A DNA stretch of 64,000 bases from Hellea sp. Lineage in GTDB: Bacteria; Pseudomonadota; Alphaproteobacteria; Caulobacterales; Maricaulaceae. The stretch covers positions 1 through 64,000 of the forward strand of contig JAHDDC010000003.1 of NCBI GenBank assembly GCA_020629545.1, given 5' to 3'. Position numbers and translations under genes: made by a program. The notes under the pieces were generated by a model. That model had not been told where the DNA came from and ran no database searches. It worked only from the letters and a program-made list of their open reading frames with translations. This document shows positions 15,663 to 24,224 of the stretch, one piece after another. Each line of letters opens with the position of its first letter. The first letter of the stretch is position 1.

Positions 15663-16556
15663 ATGGCCGGGTCAAACGACGACAAATCTAGAGTTACTAA
15701 ATCCAAAGCGAAAGCAAAGATGGACTCTATTACTAATTCAGAAAAGGCTTCGACAGAAGAATCAGCAGGTACTGAGAAATCCAACACGGATAATCGGACC
15801 CTTAAGCAAAAAATTATGTCTGAAGTTAAGTTTTTCAGCGGGCTTGCGGCTTTTCTATTGGTGTTTTGGACAACTGTTTTCGGGAATTTTAAAATTCCAA
15901 GTGAAAGCATGCTGCCGACATTAGAGGTCGGGGACCATTTATATGTGTCAAAGTTTGCTTATGGCTATTCCCGGCACTCCATGCCATTTAATCTCCATAA
16001 GCTTCCTTTTTTACCAAAGAATGGCAAAATATTTTCGCGCCTTCCAAAACGCGGCGATATCGTAGTTTTTAGACATCCCTTTACCGACATGGTTATGATC
16101 AAGCGCGTGGCAGGGCTTCCAGGTGACACGATAACGGTTAGGGGAGGTCGTTATCTCATAAATGGAACTCTTCTTAACAGAGAGGACGCCGGGCCCGTCA
16201 CTTATCGTGATCACAAAACCAAATCGCGGACAATTGTTCAAAGTTATAAGGAGCAGTTCGAGGGAGAGAAAAAACCTCATATGATCTATGAGGTATCTGA
16301 TCGACAAAGCCTTGATAACGTTGGTGTGTTCAATGTGCCAGATGGCATGGTATTTTTTCTCGGGGATAATCGAGATAATTCAATCGATAGTCGAGCGATG
16401 ACTGTTCCAGATGTCCCTTTGTCAGCTACCGGACCCGGATTCGTACCACTTGATCATCTGATGGGGCGAGCAGATCTTATAATGTTTTCTTTCAAGCGAT
16501 GTAAGACGGAGCCCGGTTTTTATTGTTCGGGAAAACGTTTTTTTAAATCGCTCTAA
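15663..16556 (+). CDS. lepB: Signal peptidase I
   Basis: LepB removes signal peptides from secreted proteins at the periplasmic face. I choose ATG 15663 (MAGSNDDKSR) over the track's upstream TTG because GAG precedes it and it gives 297 residues. A charged Ser/Lys-rich cytoplasmic tail of about 50 residues is unusual in length. One transmembrane helix follows near 60-78 ('FFSGLAAFLLVFWTTVF'), then the catalytic Ser in 'IPSESMLPTL' near 88, the catalytic Lys in 'MVMIKRVAGLPGD' near 150 and 'FFLGDNRDNSIDSR' near 235. It leads the rightward run through xseB, ispA, dxs and tlyA. Confidence 0.93.
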   Translation: MAGSNDDKSRVTKSKAKAKMDSITNSEKASTEESAGTEKSNTDNRTLKQKIMSEVKFFSGLAAFLLVFWTTVFGNFKIPSESMLPTLEVGDHLYVSKFAYGYSRHSMPFNLHKLPFLPKNGKIFSRLPKRGDIVVFRHPFTDMVMIKRVAGLPGDTITVRGGRYLINGTLLNREDAGPVTYRDHKTKSRTIVQSYKEQFEGEKKPHMIYEVSDRQSLDNVGVFNVPDGMVFFLGDNRDNSIDSRAMTVPDVPLSATGPGFVPLDHLMGRADLIMFSFKRCKTEPGFYCSGKRFFKSL

Positions 16557-16597
16557 AAGACTCGACAGCCAGCAAAAAATCATATCAAAAGCCCGCC

Positions 16598-17182
16598 ATG
16601 ACTAAGGACGTCATAATACTGGTTCGCCACGGTAAGCCTGCCTTGTCCCGAAAAGTTCGGTTGAACTGGCAGGAGTATCGCGCGTGGTGGGATAAATATG
16701 ATGACGGTGGTTTGGCCGATAAACAACGGATCCCCAAAAAAGTTCAAGCCTATGCGAATGAAGCCGATGTCTTGATATCCAGCCCACTTCGTAGAGCCGT
16801 TGAAACTGCGAGACTTTTAAGAGGACGCGAGCCAGACCTTACAGATAAAGGGCTTGTGGAGGCTGCCTTGCCACCTCCGCATTTAGGTCGTTTGAAGTTT
16901 AGGCCTAAAACCTGGGGTACTTTTGCTCGGGTTGTCTGGTTTGTTGGATGGTCCGATGGTATGGAAAGTCATTCGGCAGCTCGAGTGCGCGCCAATACAA
17001 TGGCGGAAACTCTCGCAGACCATGCGTCCGGTGGGAAATTGATATTGGTTACAGCACATGGATGGTATAATCGGATGTTAAAAGGCTCCTTGATGAAACA
17101 GGGCTGGAAATGTGTGAGCCAAAATGGCGACTTACATTGGAGCCATCGACGGTTAGAGCGTGAAACGAAAGAAAAATTATGA
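16598..17182 (+). CDS. Histidine phosphatase superfamily protein
   Basis: The 194-residue protein has the superfamily's phosphohistidine motif early on ('[10 protein letters not shown]', residues 9-18), a second arginine in '[14 protein letters not shown]' near 62 and the late His in '[12 protein letters not shown]' near 152. These are the three elements needed for catalysis. The substrate is unknown; SixA-like phosphoprotein or small phosphometabolite roles are both possible. It lacks a signal peptide. Its TGA stop overlaps the ATG of xseB as ATGA, so it belongs to the same operon. The ribosome binding site before its ATG is poor. Confidence 0.83.
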   Translation: MTKDVIILVRHGKPALSRKVRLNWQEYRAWWDKYDDGGLADKQRIPKKVQAYANEADVLISSPLRRAVETARLLRGREPDLTDKGLVEAALPPPHLGRLKFRPKTWGTFARVVWFVGWSDGMESHSAARVRANTMAETLADHASGGKLILVTAHGWYNRMLKGSLMKQGWKCVSQNGDLHWSHRRLERETKEKL

Positions 17183-17421
17183 CCAAAACTGAAACGGATC
17201 TAAAGAATTTGAGTTTTGAACAGGCTCTTGAAGAACTCGAAACAATCGTCGAAAAGCTTGAGCGCGGGGATGCACCGCTAGAAGAAAGCATAAATATTTA
17301 TCAACGCGGCGCTCAGCTTAAGGCACATTGTGAAACTAAGTTGAAAAATGCCCAGCTTAAAGTCGAGAAAATCGTTTTGGGGAAAGACGGCTCGGTCGGT
17401 ACGAAGGACTTCGATAGTTAG
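17179..17421 (+). CDS. xseB: Exodeoxyribonuclease VII small subunit
   Basis: XseB is the small subunit that binds XseA to form exonuclease VII, which degrades single-stranded DNA to oligonucleotides. The 80-residue length fits. The signature '[28 protein letters not shown]' near residues 11-38 is diagnostic, followed by '[15 protein letters not shown]' and a short acidic tail. It overlaps the phosphatase gene by 4 bp (ATGA) and ispA follows 7 bp after its stop. This is the standard alphaproteobacterial position at the head of the isoprenoid operon; xseA is not in this window. Confidence 0.95.
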   Translation: MTKTETDLKNLSFEQALEELETIVEKLERGDAPLEESINIYQRGAQLKAHCETKLKNAQLKVEKIVLGKDGSVGTKDFDS

Positions 17422-17428
17422 GCTTATT

Positions 17429-18316
17429 GTGGATTTCAATAAATTCAAAGTAAGATTGACCGAAGTTCAACAACGGATAGAGACCGAACTTAGCTCAGTT
17501 TTGCCGGACCCAGATGGGCATCAAGCCGTCATTATGGAGGCGATGCGCTATGCAACATTAGGCGGTGGTAAGCGGGTAAGGCCATTTTTATTAGTCGAAA
17601 CTGCGCAAATGTTTAATGCGGATTTATCCGCTGTCTGGCCTGCTGCTTGCGCCCTCGAATGTATCCACGCTTACTCGCTCGTTCATGATGACTTGCCATG
17701 TATGGATGATGACGACCTCCGCCGAGGAAAGCCAACTGTACACAAAGCCTTCAATGAGGCTATTGCAGTGCTTACTGGAGATGCATTACTGACACATGCC
17801 TTCGAAATTCTAGCGAATATTGACGCGCCGGCTGTGGTGCGGATTGAATTGGTACGGGAACTTACCCGTGCCTCTGGCGCATTCGGCATGATTGGCGGGC
17901 AGGTTATTGATATTCAGGCCGATGAAAATGCGAGAAATTCAGACATAATTACAGAACTCCAACGCTTGAAGACAGGTGCTTTAATTAAATCATCAGTGAT
18001 AATGGGCGCAAAGATAGGTAATGCGACTGAAAGACAGTTGAGTTCTCTAGCTTCTTACGCTGACGACCTAGGCCTAATTTTTCAAATAACAGATGATATT
18101 TTGGATGTCGAAGGAAAAGCTGATCGGGTCGGGAAGGCTGTTGGAAAGGACGAAAATCATGGAAAAGCCACATTTGTGTCAATCCTTGGCCTAGAGAGCG
18201 CGAAACAAAAAGCGCGAGAATTAGCAGGTACGGCAAAAGGACGCCTTGAACCGTTTGGAGAAAAGGCCCAAATGCTATCTGAAACGGTTGACTATATTCT
18301 TGTGCGAGACCAATAG
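17429..18316 (+). CDS. ispA: Farnesyl/geranyl diphosphate synthase
   Basis: IspA condenses isopentenyl diphosphate with DMAPP/GPP to make farnesyl diphosphate. I start at GTG 17429 (VDFNKFKVRL), just after the xseB stop, because the longer ORF would run through xseB; this gives 295 residues, normal for the family. Visible motifs: 'LGGGKRVRPFLL' near 47, the first aspartate-rich motif in 'VHDDLPCMDDDDLRRGKPT' near 88, 'LKTGALIKSS' near 180 and the second in 'ITDDILDVEGKADRVGKAVGKD' near 225. The doubled DDDD around the first motif is ordinary. It lies between xseB and dxs as in many alphaproteobacteria. Confidence 0.94.
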   Translation: MDFNKFKVRLTEVQQRIETELSSVLPDPDGHQAVIMEAMRYATLGGGKRVRPFLLVETAQMFNADLSAVWPAACALECIHAYSLVHDDLPCMDDDDLRRGKPTVHKAFNEAIAVLTGDALLTHAFEILANIDAPAVVRIELVRELTRASGAFGMIGGQVIDIQADENARNSDIITELQRLKTGALIKSSVIMGAKIGNATERQLSSLASYADDLGLIFQITDDILDVEGKADRVGKAVGKDENHGKATFVSILGLESAKQKARELAGTAKGRLEPFGEKAQMLSETVDYILVRDQ

Positions 18317-18341
18317 GCTCGGGCTGTAATAAGAGACAAAC

Positions 18342-20252
18342 ATGACGAAAACGCCATTATTGGACACGGTCAAATATCCTGCGGATATGCGAGAATTCTC
18401 CAGAGACGAGTTGAAACAACTTGCTGATGAGCTTCGCACAGAAGTTATTGACGCTGTTTCGGTTACAGGTGGACATTTGGGAGCAGGTCTAGGCGTCGTC
18501 GAACTTACCGTGGCTATTCACAATGTATTTAATACGCCCAAGGATATTTTAATTTGGGATGTTGGCCATCAATGTTATCCGCATAAAGTGTTAACCGGTC
18601 GCCGCGATCGTATAAGAACGATAAGACAAGGTGGCGGCTTGTCTGGATTTACCAAAAGGTCTGAGAGTGAATATGACCCTTTTGGAGCAGCTCACTCATC
18701 GACATCAATTTCGGCGGGTCTGGGATTTGCAACGGCTCGTGACCTGGCGGGTGATGATAACCATATTATTAGCGTAATCGGGGATGGATCGATTACGGCT
18801 GGAATGGCCTATGAGGCTATGAATAATGCGGGGGCCTCTGACTCGCGTATGATCGTGATTCTCAATGACAATGATATGTCGATTGCGCCCCCAGTCGGCG
18901 CGATGAGCGCATTGCTGGCTAAGATGGTGTCCTCACATAGCTATCAGGCTGTTCGAGGGTTTGCTAAAAATATTGTAAAAGACGCTCCGCGCCCTGTATT
19001 TGAAACAGCCAAAAAAGCCGAGGAATATAGCCGCGGTATGGTCACAGGCGGGACCTGGTTTGAAGAGCTCGGTTTTTATTACGTCGGCCCGGTTGATGGA
19101 CACGATCTAGATCATCTCTTGCCCGTTCTTGAAAATGTCAAAGACATGAAAAATGGGCCGGTATTGATCCATGTGGTCACTCAAAAAGGGAAGGGTTATG
19201 CGCCTGCAGAAAATTCAGCCGATAAATATCATGGCGTTTCAAAGTTTAACGTTATTACGGGCGAGCAGGATAAATCAGTCGCAAACGCACCCAAATATAC
19301 AACTGTTTTTGCTAATCAGCTCATCAAAGAAGCGGAGAAAGACGACAAGATTGTTGGGATTACAGCCGCAATGCCTGGTGGCACGGGGCTAAATCTGTTC
19401 GAAAAGCGCTTTCCCGAGCGTATGTTTGATGTCGGTATCGCTGAGCAACATGCTGTAACATTCGCAGCAGGGCTTGCGGCAGAAGGGTATAAGCCCTTTG
19501 CAGCTATTTACTCTACCTTTCTTCAACGCGGATATGATCAGGTTGTTCATGACGTGGCTATACAAAACTTACCCGTTAGATTTGCTATGGACAGAGCGGG
19601 ACTGGTTGGTGCTGACGGGCCTACACATGCAGGATCATTTGATATCGCATATTTGGGGTGCTTGCCGAACTTCGTTTTGATGGCCGCCGCAGACGAAGTT
19701 GAACTCGCGCGTATGGTCGTAACGGCGGCGCAACACGACTCGGGTCCAATAGCGTTTAGATATCCGCGGGGCGAGGCTACTGGAATTGAAATACCAGAAA
19801 ATCCGATGCCTCTTGAAATCGGTAAAGGCCGGATATTACGCGAAGGGTCTAGGATCGCTTTATTATCTTATGGAACGCGTTTGGGTGAAGCCATTCGGGC
19901 CGCGGAACAGCTCGAAACGTTGGGGTTGTCAGCAACCGTAGCGGATGCACGGTTTGCAAAACCACTTGATATGGAGTTGATTTCCCGATTGGCAGATGAA
20001 CATGAGGTATTGATAACTCTAGAAGAGGGCTCGATTGGAGGGTTTGGCGCATTTGTTTTGCAAGAACTCGCAAAAGCTGGGAAGCTCGATCATGGTCTAA
20101 AAATTCGCAATATGGTTTTGCCTGATTATTTTATTGATCACGACAAACCCAATAAGATGTATGAAATCGCGGGGCTCGACGCCGATGCGATTGTAAAAGA
20201 AGTTTTCAAAGTTCTTGGAACTGATTTTGCTCAGCAAAGTGTGATGGCTTAA
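18342..20252 (+). CDS. dxs: 1-Deoxy-D-xylulose-5-phosphate synthase
   Basis: Dxs joins pyruvate and glyceraldehyde 3-phosphate using thiamine diphosphate, the entry step of the MEP isoprenoid pathway and a source for thiamine and pyridoxal. The 636-residue protein has '[20 protein letters not shown]' near 41, '[18 protein letters not shown]' near 75, the ThDP-binding '[18 protein letters not shown]' near 148, the catalytic Glu region '[17 protein letters not shown]' near 365 and a transketolase C-terminal domain from about 495. AAGAGA lies before the ATG. Sitting between ispA and tlyA, it links precursor supply with prenyl chain elongation. Confidence 0.97.
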   Translation: MTKTPLLDTVKYPADMREFSRDELKQLADELRTEVIDAVSVTGGHLGAGLGVVELTVAIHNVFNTPKDILIWDVGHQCYPHKVLTGRRDRIRTIRQGGGLSGFTKRSESEYDPFGAAHSSTSISAGLGFATARDLAGDDNHIISVIGDGSITAGMAYEAMNNAGASDSRMIVILNDNDMSIAPPVGAMSALLAKMVSSHSYQAVRGFAKNIVKDAPRPVFETAKKAEEYSRGMVTGGTWFEELGFYYVGPVDGHDLDHLLPVLENVKDMKNGPVLIHVVTQKGKGYAPAENSADKYHGVSKFNVITGEQDKSVANAPKYTTVFANQLIKEAEKDDKIVGITAAMPGGTGLNLFEKRFPERMFDVGIAEQHAVTFAAGLAAEGYKPFAAIYSTFLQRGYDQVVHDVAIQNLPVRFAMDRAGLVGADGPTHAGSFDIAYLGCLPNFVLMAAADEVELARMVVTAAQHDSGPIAFRYPRGEATGIEIPENPMPLEIGKGRILREGSRIALLSYGTRLGEAIRAAEQLETLGLSATVADARFAKPLDMELISRLADEHEVLITLEEGSIGGFGAFVLQELAKAGKLDHGLKIRNMVLPDYFIDHDKPNKMYEIAGLDADAIVKEVFKVLGTDFAQQSVMA

Positions 20253-20259
20253 GTTCTGC

Positions 20260-20991
20260 GTGGAACGAGAAAGATTAGATAGCTTTCTCTTTGGTCAGGG
20301 GTTTTATGATAGCCGAGCACGTGCGGCATCAGCCATTAAGGCGGGCCGGGTCGTAGTAAACGGTAAAGTTCAGAAAAAACCGTCAGCCAAAATTCGAAAA
20401 ACGGATGATATTCGAGCTCAAGAGGAACATCCATGGGTTTCTCGCGGCGGAATGAAGCTTGATCATGCTTTCAGAGTTTTTGATATTGAAGCTAAAGGTC
20501 GTGTCTGTCTGGACGTGGGCTCTTCAACGGGTGGATTTACAGAAGTCCTGCTATCTCGGGGCGCTCGACTTGTATATGCTGTTGATGTGGGTAGAGCGCA
20601 GCTTCATAGGAAACTGATTGGTCACCCCAAAGTCGTATCCATGGAATCGACCGATGCTCGAGAATTAAAATCATCTGATTTTGAGATTGTTCCGGACTTC
20701 ATCGTCTGTGATGCGAGTTTTATCTCTGCTTCAAAGGTACTGGAAAGATCGATTTCAATTGTTGAGGCAGACGCTGAATTGTTGACACTCGTTAAGCCGC
20801 AATTTGAGGTCGGGAAAGCTAATATCGGCAAAGGTGGGATTGTTCGAAATCAGGAATTGGCCAAAGAAGCGCTTTTGAATTTCTCAGCTTGGTTAGAGGT
20901 CAAGGGATGGCTGACAATTAAAACTGCGGCATCACCCATTAAAGGTAGTGATGGGAATTCTGAATTTCTTTTACATGCCAGAAAAAAATAA
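20260..20991 (+). CDS. tlyA: TlyA-family rRNA 2'-O-methyltransferase
   Basis: The 243-residue protein begins with an S4 RNA-binding domain (about 3-62, 'RLDSFLFGQGFYDSRARAASAIKAG', 'VVNGKVQKKPS') and continues with an FtsJ-like SAM methyltransferase: 'CLDVGSSTGGFTEVLLSRGA' near residue 87, 'DFIVCDASFIS' near 148 and 'LVKPQFEVGK' near 180. TlyA enzymes methylate cytidines in 16S and/or 23S rRNA; which one is not readable here. The start is GTG 20260, 7 bp after the dxs stop with no strong ribosome binding site, suggesting coupling. It ends the operon, with a terminator immediately downstream. Confidence 0.92.
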   Translation: MERERLDSFLFGQGFYDSRARAASAIKAGRVVVNGKVQKKPSAKIRKTDDIRAQEEHPWVSRGGMKLDHAFRVFDIEAKGRVCLDVGSSTGGFTEVLLSRGARLVYAVDVGRAQLHRKLIGHPKVVSMESTDARELKSSDFEIVPDFIVCDASFISASKVLERSISIVEADAELLTLVKPQFEVGKANIGKGGIVRNQELAKEALLNFSAWLEVKGWLTIKTAASPIKGSDGNSEFLLHARKK

Positions 20992-21013
20992 ACCCGGCTA
21001 AGGCCGGGTTTTG
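20991..21013. terminator. Bidirectional intrinsic terminator after tlyA
   Basis: AACCCGGC and GCCGGGTT form an 8-bp GC-rich stem around TAAG, followed on the plus strand by TTTTGTCG and preceded by a run of A (AAAAAAATA) that is a U-tract for the opposite strand. It can serve both tlyA and the convergent glycine-zipper gene ending at 21018. An almost identical stem occurs at 23312. Confidence 0.88.
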
Positions 21014-21017
21014 TCGT

Positions 21018-21626
21018 TTAATGCCCGCAATGACGGCTATGAACGTGATGGTGACGTCTGCGATGAGTTCTGTAACGTGGACGATAATAATGGTTGCCAC
21101 CAAATAAACCGCTTCCACCATAATAACCGCCAGATCCGATGCTAATGCTGACGCGTGGACGGCTGTAGTATGATGAACCATAATATGGTGTCCGGTAGCT
21201 CGATCCATAATAAGTCGGTCTGTAATAGTTACTATGCGTGTAGGTCGGGTAACTAGGGTAGCTATAGCTTGGATAGCTATAGTTATGCCCATAACCTGTA
21301 TTATAGTAACTTCCGCCACCGCTATAGTAGTTTCCGCCGCCATAATAATTACCGCCATGACCGCTTCCGCCGCCTGCGATTGCGTATCCGGCTACGCCTC
21401 CAAGAACTGCGCCAAGCGCTGTGCCTTCTTGTTGGACATCGCCTGCGGCCAGGTTCGATCCAAGGACGCCGCCTGCAATTGCGCCTATCGCTGTCCCCAA
21501 GAGGCGATCACCGCCACTATTGCTCTGATGACGATGGTGGTACCCGTTGTCATGTGCAGAAGCTGTTATCGGAGCGGCGGCCATAAGGGCTGCGGCACCT
21601 AAAACAAATCCAATTCTAGTTTTCAT
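21018..21626 (-). CDS. Exported glycine-zipper protein with Tyr/Gly/His-rich tail
   Basis: A 202-residue protein with a signal peptide ending 'APITASAHD'. Residues about 40-85 form a glycine-zipper double membrane segment ('LLGTAIGAIAGGVLGSNLAAGD', then 'ALGAVLGGVAGYAIAGG') of the 17-kDa antigen/SlyB type, which inserts in the outer membrane. The rest is low-complexity Gly-Tyr-Ser ('NYYGGGNYYSGGGSYY', many 'PSYSYPSYPTY' units) ending in a His/Arg-rich tail ('RRRHHHVHSRHCGH') that could bind metal. The zipper is nearly identical to that of the next gene, so the two are paralogues. AAGGAG precedes the ATG. Function is unknown; an envelope-stabilising or surface role is likely. Confidence 0.83.
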   Translation of the reverse strand: MKTRIGFVLGAAALMAAAPITASAHDNGYHHRHQSNSGGDRLLGTAIGAIAGGVLGSNLAAGDVQQEGTALGAVLGGVAGYAIAGGGSGHGGNYYGGGNYYSGGGSYYNTGYGHNYSYPSYSYPSYPTYTHSNYYRPTYYGSSYRTPYYGSSYYSRPRVSISIGSGGYYGGSGLFGGNHYYRPRYRTHRRRHHHVHSRHCGH

Positions 21627-21746
21627 TGAGTTTCTCCTTGAAACGATATGAGTGTCAGGCGTGCGTCCCAGCTCCCCTGAACATCCCCCGCAATTTTAAC
21701 TATGCATTAATCATTCCAAGAAATCAAAGACTAGAGTCACATAAAA

Positions 21747-21771
21747 AAACGGCCCTGAAAGAGGGCCGTTT
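21747..21771 (-). terminator. Intrinsic terminator of the hexad-repeat gene
   Basis: AAACGGCCCT and AGGGCCGTTT form a perfect 10-bp stem with the loop GAAAG. On the minus strand the stem is followed by TTTT, placing it 23 bp after the stop of the gene at 21794-23161. It isolates that gene from the downstream glycine-zipper gene. Confidence 0.92.
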
Positions 21772-21793
21772 GAAATTCATTATTGTGCTAAAT

Positions 21794-23161
21794 CTAGCAA
21801 ATACGACGTCCGCGGTTGTCGTAACGGTGAGAACTACCGGAGTAGCAATATACACCGCCATGTCCGCCGCCGGTTGTAGTCACATTACCAAGCGGTTGTG
21901 TTACTGTTTCAGGAACCGTTGTCGTTACAGGTTTTTGTACTGTGACGGGCTTCATAACTGTTTGCTGCTGCATTTCTGTAACCGACTTCATCACGGTTTC
22001 AGACTTATACTCTGTGTGCGGCTGCATTTCAGTATACGGCTGCATTTCAGTATGCGGTTGCATCTCAGTGTGCGGCTGCATCTCAGTTGTTTGCTGCATC
22101 TCAGTTGTTTGCTGCATTTCTGTGTGAGCCTGCATTTCGGTATGAGGCTGCATCTCAGTGGTTTGCTCCATATCCATATAAGTCTCGTAATCTGTGTAAG
22201 ACTCGTAGTCTGTATAGGTCTGGGTTTCAGTATGCGGCTGCATTTCAGTTACTGGCTTCATAACTGTCACCGGCTTCATGACTGTGACAGGCTTCATGAC
22301 TGTTACTTCTTTTGTCTTTGTGACAGGACGCTGTTTTGTCACTGTCCGTTGACGCTCAACAGGCTTCATAACAGAAACCGGCTTCATAACTGTTACAGGT
22401 TTTTGAACCGTCACAGGCTTAGAAACTGTTACAGGTTTCATAACAGAAACCGGCTTCATTACCGTTACAGGCTTTTGCACTGTGACGGGCTTCATAGTAG
22501 TGACAGGTTTCATAACCGTGACAGCGCGCTGAACGGTTTCAGGCTTTTGAACAGTTACAGGTACTGATACTGTATGAGGCTGCATTTCAGTTGTGGTTTG
22601 CATCGTTGTAACCGGACGCTGAATTGTGACAGTTCTGTAGGCTGGCTGAGTCGTGTAGCTCTGAGTTACAAACTGACCGCTATGGACTGCAGATGGTGCC
22701 GGCATAGCAGGCGCCGTTACAACCGTACCGCCATAGCTTCCGCCGCCATAATATCCACCGCCAGCATAGCCGCCGCCATTATATCCATAACCGCTACCGT
22801 AACGGCTAGAGCCTACAAATCCGCCGCCGTGATGACCACCGCCATAACTGCCGCCGCCGTAATAACCTCCACCGTAGTGGCCACCGCCGTAATGACCGCC
22901 GCTATGGCCTGTGCCGTAACGAGATGACTTTGATAATTTATTCGCTAATCCGTAGCCAACAAGTCCGCCGACTGCCGCGCCTAACGCTGTTCCTTCTTGC
23001 TGGACGTCGCCAGCTGCCAGGTTTGATCCGAGAACTCCACCGGCCACAGCACCAATTGCTGTCCCCAGGACGTCTCCGCTACTTACGCCCACTTGGGCAT
23101 TTGCTGTTGCCGGAATGGCAAGAAGTGCCGCAGTTGCAGCGCTCATAATAAAACGATTCAT
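21794..23161 (-). CDS. Exported glycine-zipper protein with 40 tandem hexapeptide repeats
   Basis: The 455-residue protein has a signal peptide ('LLAIPATANAQ'), a glycine-zipper double segment (about 30-75, 'GTAIGAVAGGVLGSNLAAGD'), a Gly/Tyr/His-rich linker (about 80-145), then 240 residues of uninterrupted six-residue repeats (178-417, consensus V/H-T-V/E-M-K/Q-P), and a short Gly-rich end with two cysteines ('VYCYSGSS', 'GRRIC'). Thr holds the second position in 36 of 40 units. Repeats are basic (VTVMKP) at both ends and acidic/His-rich (HTEMQP) in the middle. The fold is unknown; an extended, surface-projecting stalk anchored by the zipper is my inference. GGGAG lies nine bases before the ATG. 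It has its own terminator. Confidence 0.82.
   Translation of the reverse strand: MNRFIMSAATAALLAIPATANAQVGVSSGDVLGTAIGAVAGGVLGSNLAAGDVQQEGTALGAAVGGLVGYGLANKLSKSSRYGTGHSGGHYGGGHYGGGYYGGGSYGGGHHGGGFVGSSRYGSGYGYNGGGYAGGGYYGGGSYGGTVVTAPAMPAPSAVHSGQFVTQSYTTQPAYRTVTIQRPVTTMQTTTEMQPHTVSVPVTVQKPETVQRAVTVMKPVTTMKPVTVQKPVTVMKPVSVMKPVTVSKPVTVQKPVTVMKPVSVMKPVERQRTVTKQRPVTKTKEVTVMKPVTVMKPVTVMKPVTEMQPHTETQTYTDYESYTDYETYMDMEQTTEMQPHTEMQAHTEMQQTTEMQQTTEMQPHTEMQPHTEMQPYTEMQPHTEYKSETVMKSVTEMQQQTVMKPVTVQKPVTTTVPETVTQPLGNVTTTGGGHGGVYCYSGSSHRYDNRGRRIC
21911..22630 (-). repeat. 40 x 18-bp in-frame tandem coding repeats
   Basis: Codons 178-417 of the gene above form 40 consecutive 18-bp units with no insertion or deletion. 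DNA units are degenerate (for example aacTGTcACcGGCTTCAT-like and CTGCATcTCAGTgTGcGG-like on the plus strand), with neighbouring units most alike, as expected from local duplication followed by drift under protein-level selection. The block is a natural site for length variation between strains. Confidence 0.9.
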
Positions 23162-23311
23162 GGCAATAAGCTCCCTATTCGCCTAACATTCGCTTCGGCT
23201 ATGCAAAATGCACGCCAAAGTCATAATTTTATTCAGACCCCGGTCTCTCGAGGGTATTTAGAACTGTCGCTTTTATATTGTAAACGTTCAAATACAGTTA
23301 CTAAACGAAAA

Positions 23312-23330
23312 AACCCGGCAAAGCCGGGTT
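23312..23330 (-). terminator. Intrinsic terminator of the third glycine-zipper gene
   Basis: AACCCGGC and GCCGGGTT make an 8-bp stem with an AAA loop; on the minus strand it is followed by TTTTTTCG. It lies 24 bp past the stop of the gene at 23354-24112. The stem sequence equals that at 20991. Confidence 0.9.
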
Positions 23331-23353
23331 CATTCTTCTTGTAGGAGAGTTAC

Positions 23354-24112
23354 CTAGTAACTCGTCTTGTAATAGGCGCGATCATAGTGACGGTCACGAT
23401 CTTTGATACGTCTTTTCTTGTCTTTCAGCCGAGCTAACTCATCACCTATTTGCCATAATCGGCGTTCAATTGAGCGATCATATCCCGCATAACGTCTTTG
23501 TTTTTCCAAATATTCGCGTTCGCGGCGTAACTCGCTGATTTCCCATTTGATATGATCCAATCGGGATTCGTTACGGCTACAAACGTGAGAATGTCGCTCA
23601 AATGGAGTGTATCCACGGTTTCTGTGGGGATTGCCAACAGCACGGCCACGGTTATGGGATGCCGGGTGTGACCGATATCCATAAGAGTTGCGATAGGTGG
23701 TTCCGGTTCGATAAGGTGTGCCATATTGGGACGAACCGTAAGTGCGGCTACCGTAATTCCTGTTGGTTGGGTAATAAGTATTTGTTCTATAGCCCGAATT
23801 ATATCCCGAACGATATCTTTCGGCGCAATCTTTGTCAGCAATGGCGATGCCAGCTGCAGCGCCCAATGCGGCTCCGAGTGCAGATCCTTCAGATCGTGCG
23901 CCATTCCCAGCGACTTGCGAACCGGCGACGCCGCCAGCAACCGCGCCAATCACACCACCTAAAATTTGTGCTTCGGTGTCAGCTTTTCGGCACTCATCAT
24001 ATCTGTAATTGGAATTATGTGAATTTCCGGCGTATGCCATCGTCGGTAATCCGACAGTAGCCGCGCCAAGAAAGACGGCGGCCATGAGTTTTTTGCGAGA
24101 GAGTGTTTTCAT
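23354..24112 (-). CDS. Exported glycine-zipper protein with C-terminal coiled coil
   Basis: The 252-residue protein has a signal peptide ending 'PTMAYAGN', a glycine-zipper double segment near residues 48-92 ('LGGVIGAVAGGVAGSQVAGNGA', 'ALGAALGAAAGIAIAD'), a Tyr/Asn/Arg-rich middle and a strongly charged helix near 178-245 ('WEISELRREREYLEKQRR', 'LARLKDKKRRIKDRDR') that should form a coiled coil. Three cysteines flank the zipper. It differs from its two neighbours in the tail, so the three share only the anchor. AAAGGAG precedes the ATG by six bases. Its promoter region contains a phased set of 11-bp repeats (24181-24218). Function unknown; an envelope spacer or scaffold is plausible. Confidence 0.8.
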   Translation of the reverse strand: MKTLSRKKLMAAVFLGAATVGLPTMAYAGNSHNSNYRYDECRKADTEAQILGGVIGAVAGGVAGSQVAGNGARSEGSALGAALGAAAGIAIADKDCAERYRSGYNSGYRTNTYYPTNRNYGSRTYGSSQYGTPYRTGTTYRNSYGYRSHPASHNRGRAVGNPHRNRGYTPFERHSHVCSRNESRLDHIKWEISELRREREYLEKQRRYAGYDRSIERRLWQIGDELARLKDKKRRIKDRDRHYDRAYYKTSY

Positions 24113-24180
24113 TGTATTGCTCCTTTCGTCTCGCGGATCGGCCTTTCCAATCCGTATGGGAGCTTATTACCAATGATTCT

Positions 24181-24218
24181 CTGAATTGGTTCTGAGACTA
24201 AGGTTCATTTTCGGTTCA
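24181..24218 (-). promoter_or_regulatory. Four phased 11-bp half-sites before the glycine-zipper gene
   Basis: On the plus strand CTGAA (24181), CTGAG (24192), GTTCA (24203) and GTTCA (24214) start exactly 11 bp apart. Read in the gene's direction, the first pair is CTCAG-N6-TTCAG, one base from the TTCAG-N6-TTCAG seen at 29680 and 11052. It lies 69-106 bp before the start codon at 24112, a usual activator position for an OmpR-family regulator. Confidence 0.45.
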
Positions 24219-24224
24219 CCAACA

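Noticed and set aside
21626-22567. 313-residue plus-strand ORF rich in 'CNRLHNGNRLH'-like repeats
   Set aside because: It is the antisense shadow of the 18-bp coding repeats of the hexad protein; no ribosome binding site and implausible Cys/His composition. The minus-strand frame has a signal peptide, zipper and terminator.
21911-22630. Possible CRISPR-like or satellite array from the 18-bp units
   Set aside because: Units are contiguous without spacers, in frame and degenerate at third positions, so they are coding repeats.
20991-23330. Identical AACCCGGC/GCCGGGTT stems at 20991 and 23312 as ends of a duplicated or mobile unit
   Set aside because: Both are ordinary terminators placed just after genes; no flanking target duplication, transposase or extended identity was seen.
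23446-24060. ORFs on both strands overlapping the third glycine-zipper gene
   Set aside because: Out-of-frame shadows; only the 23354-24112 frame has a signal peptide, Shine-Dalgarno and terminator.
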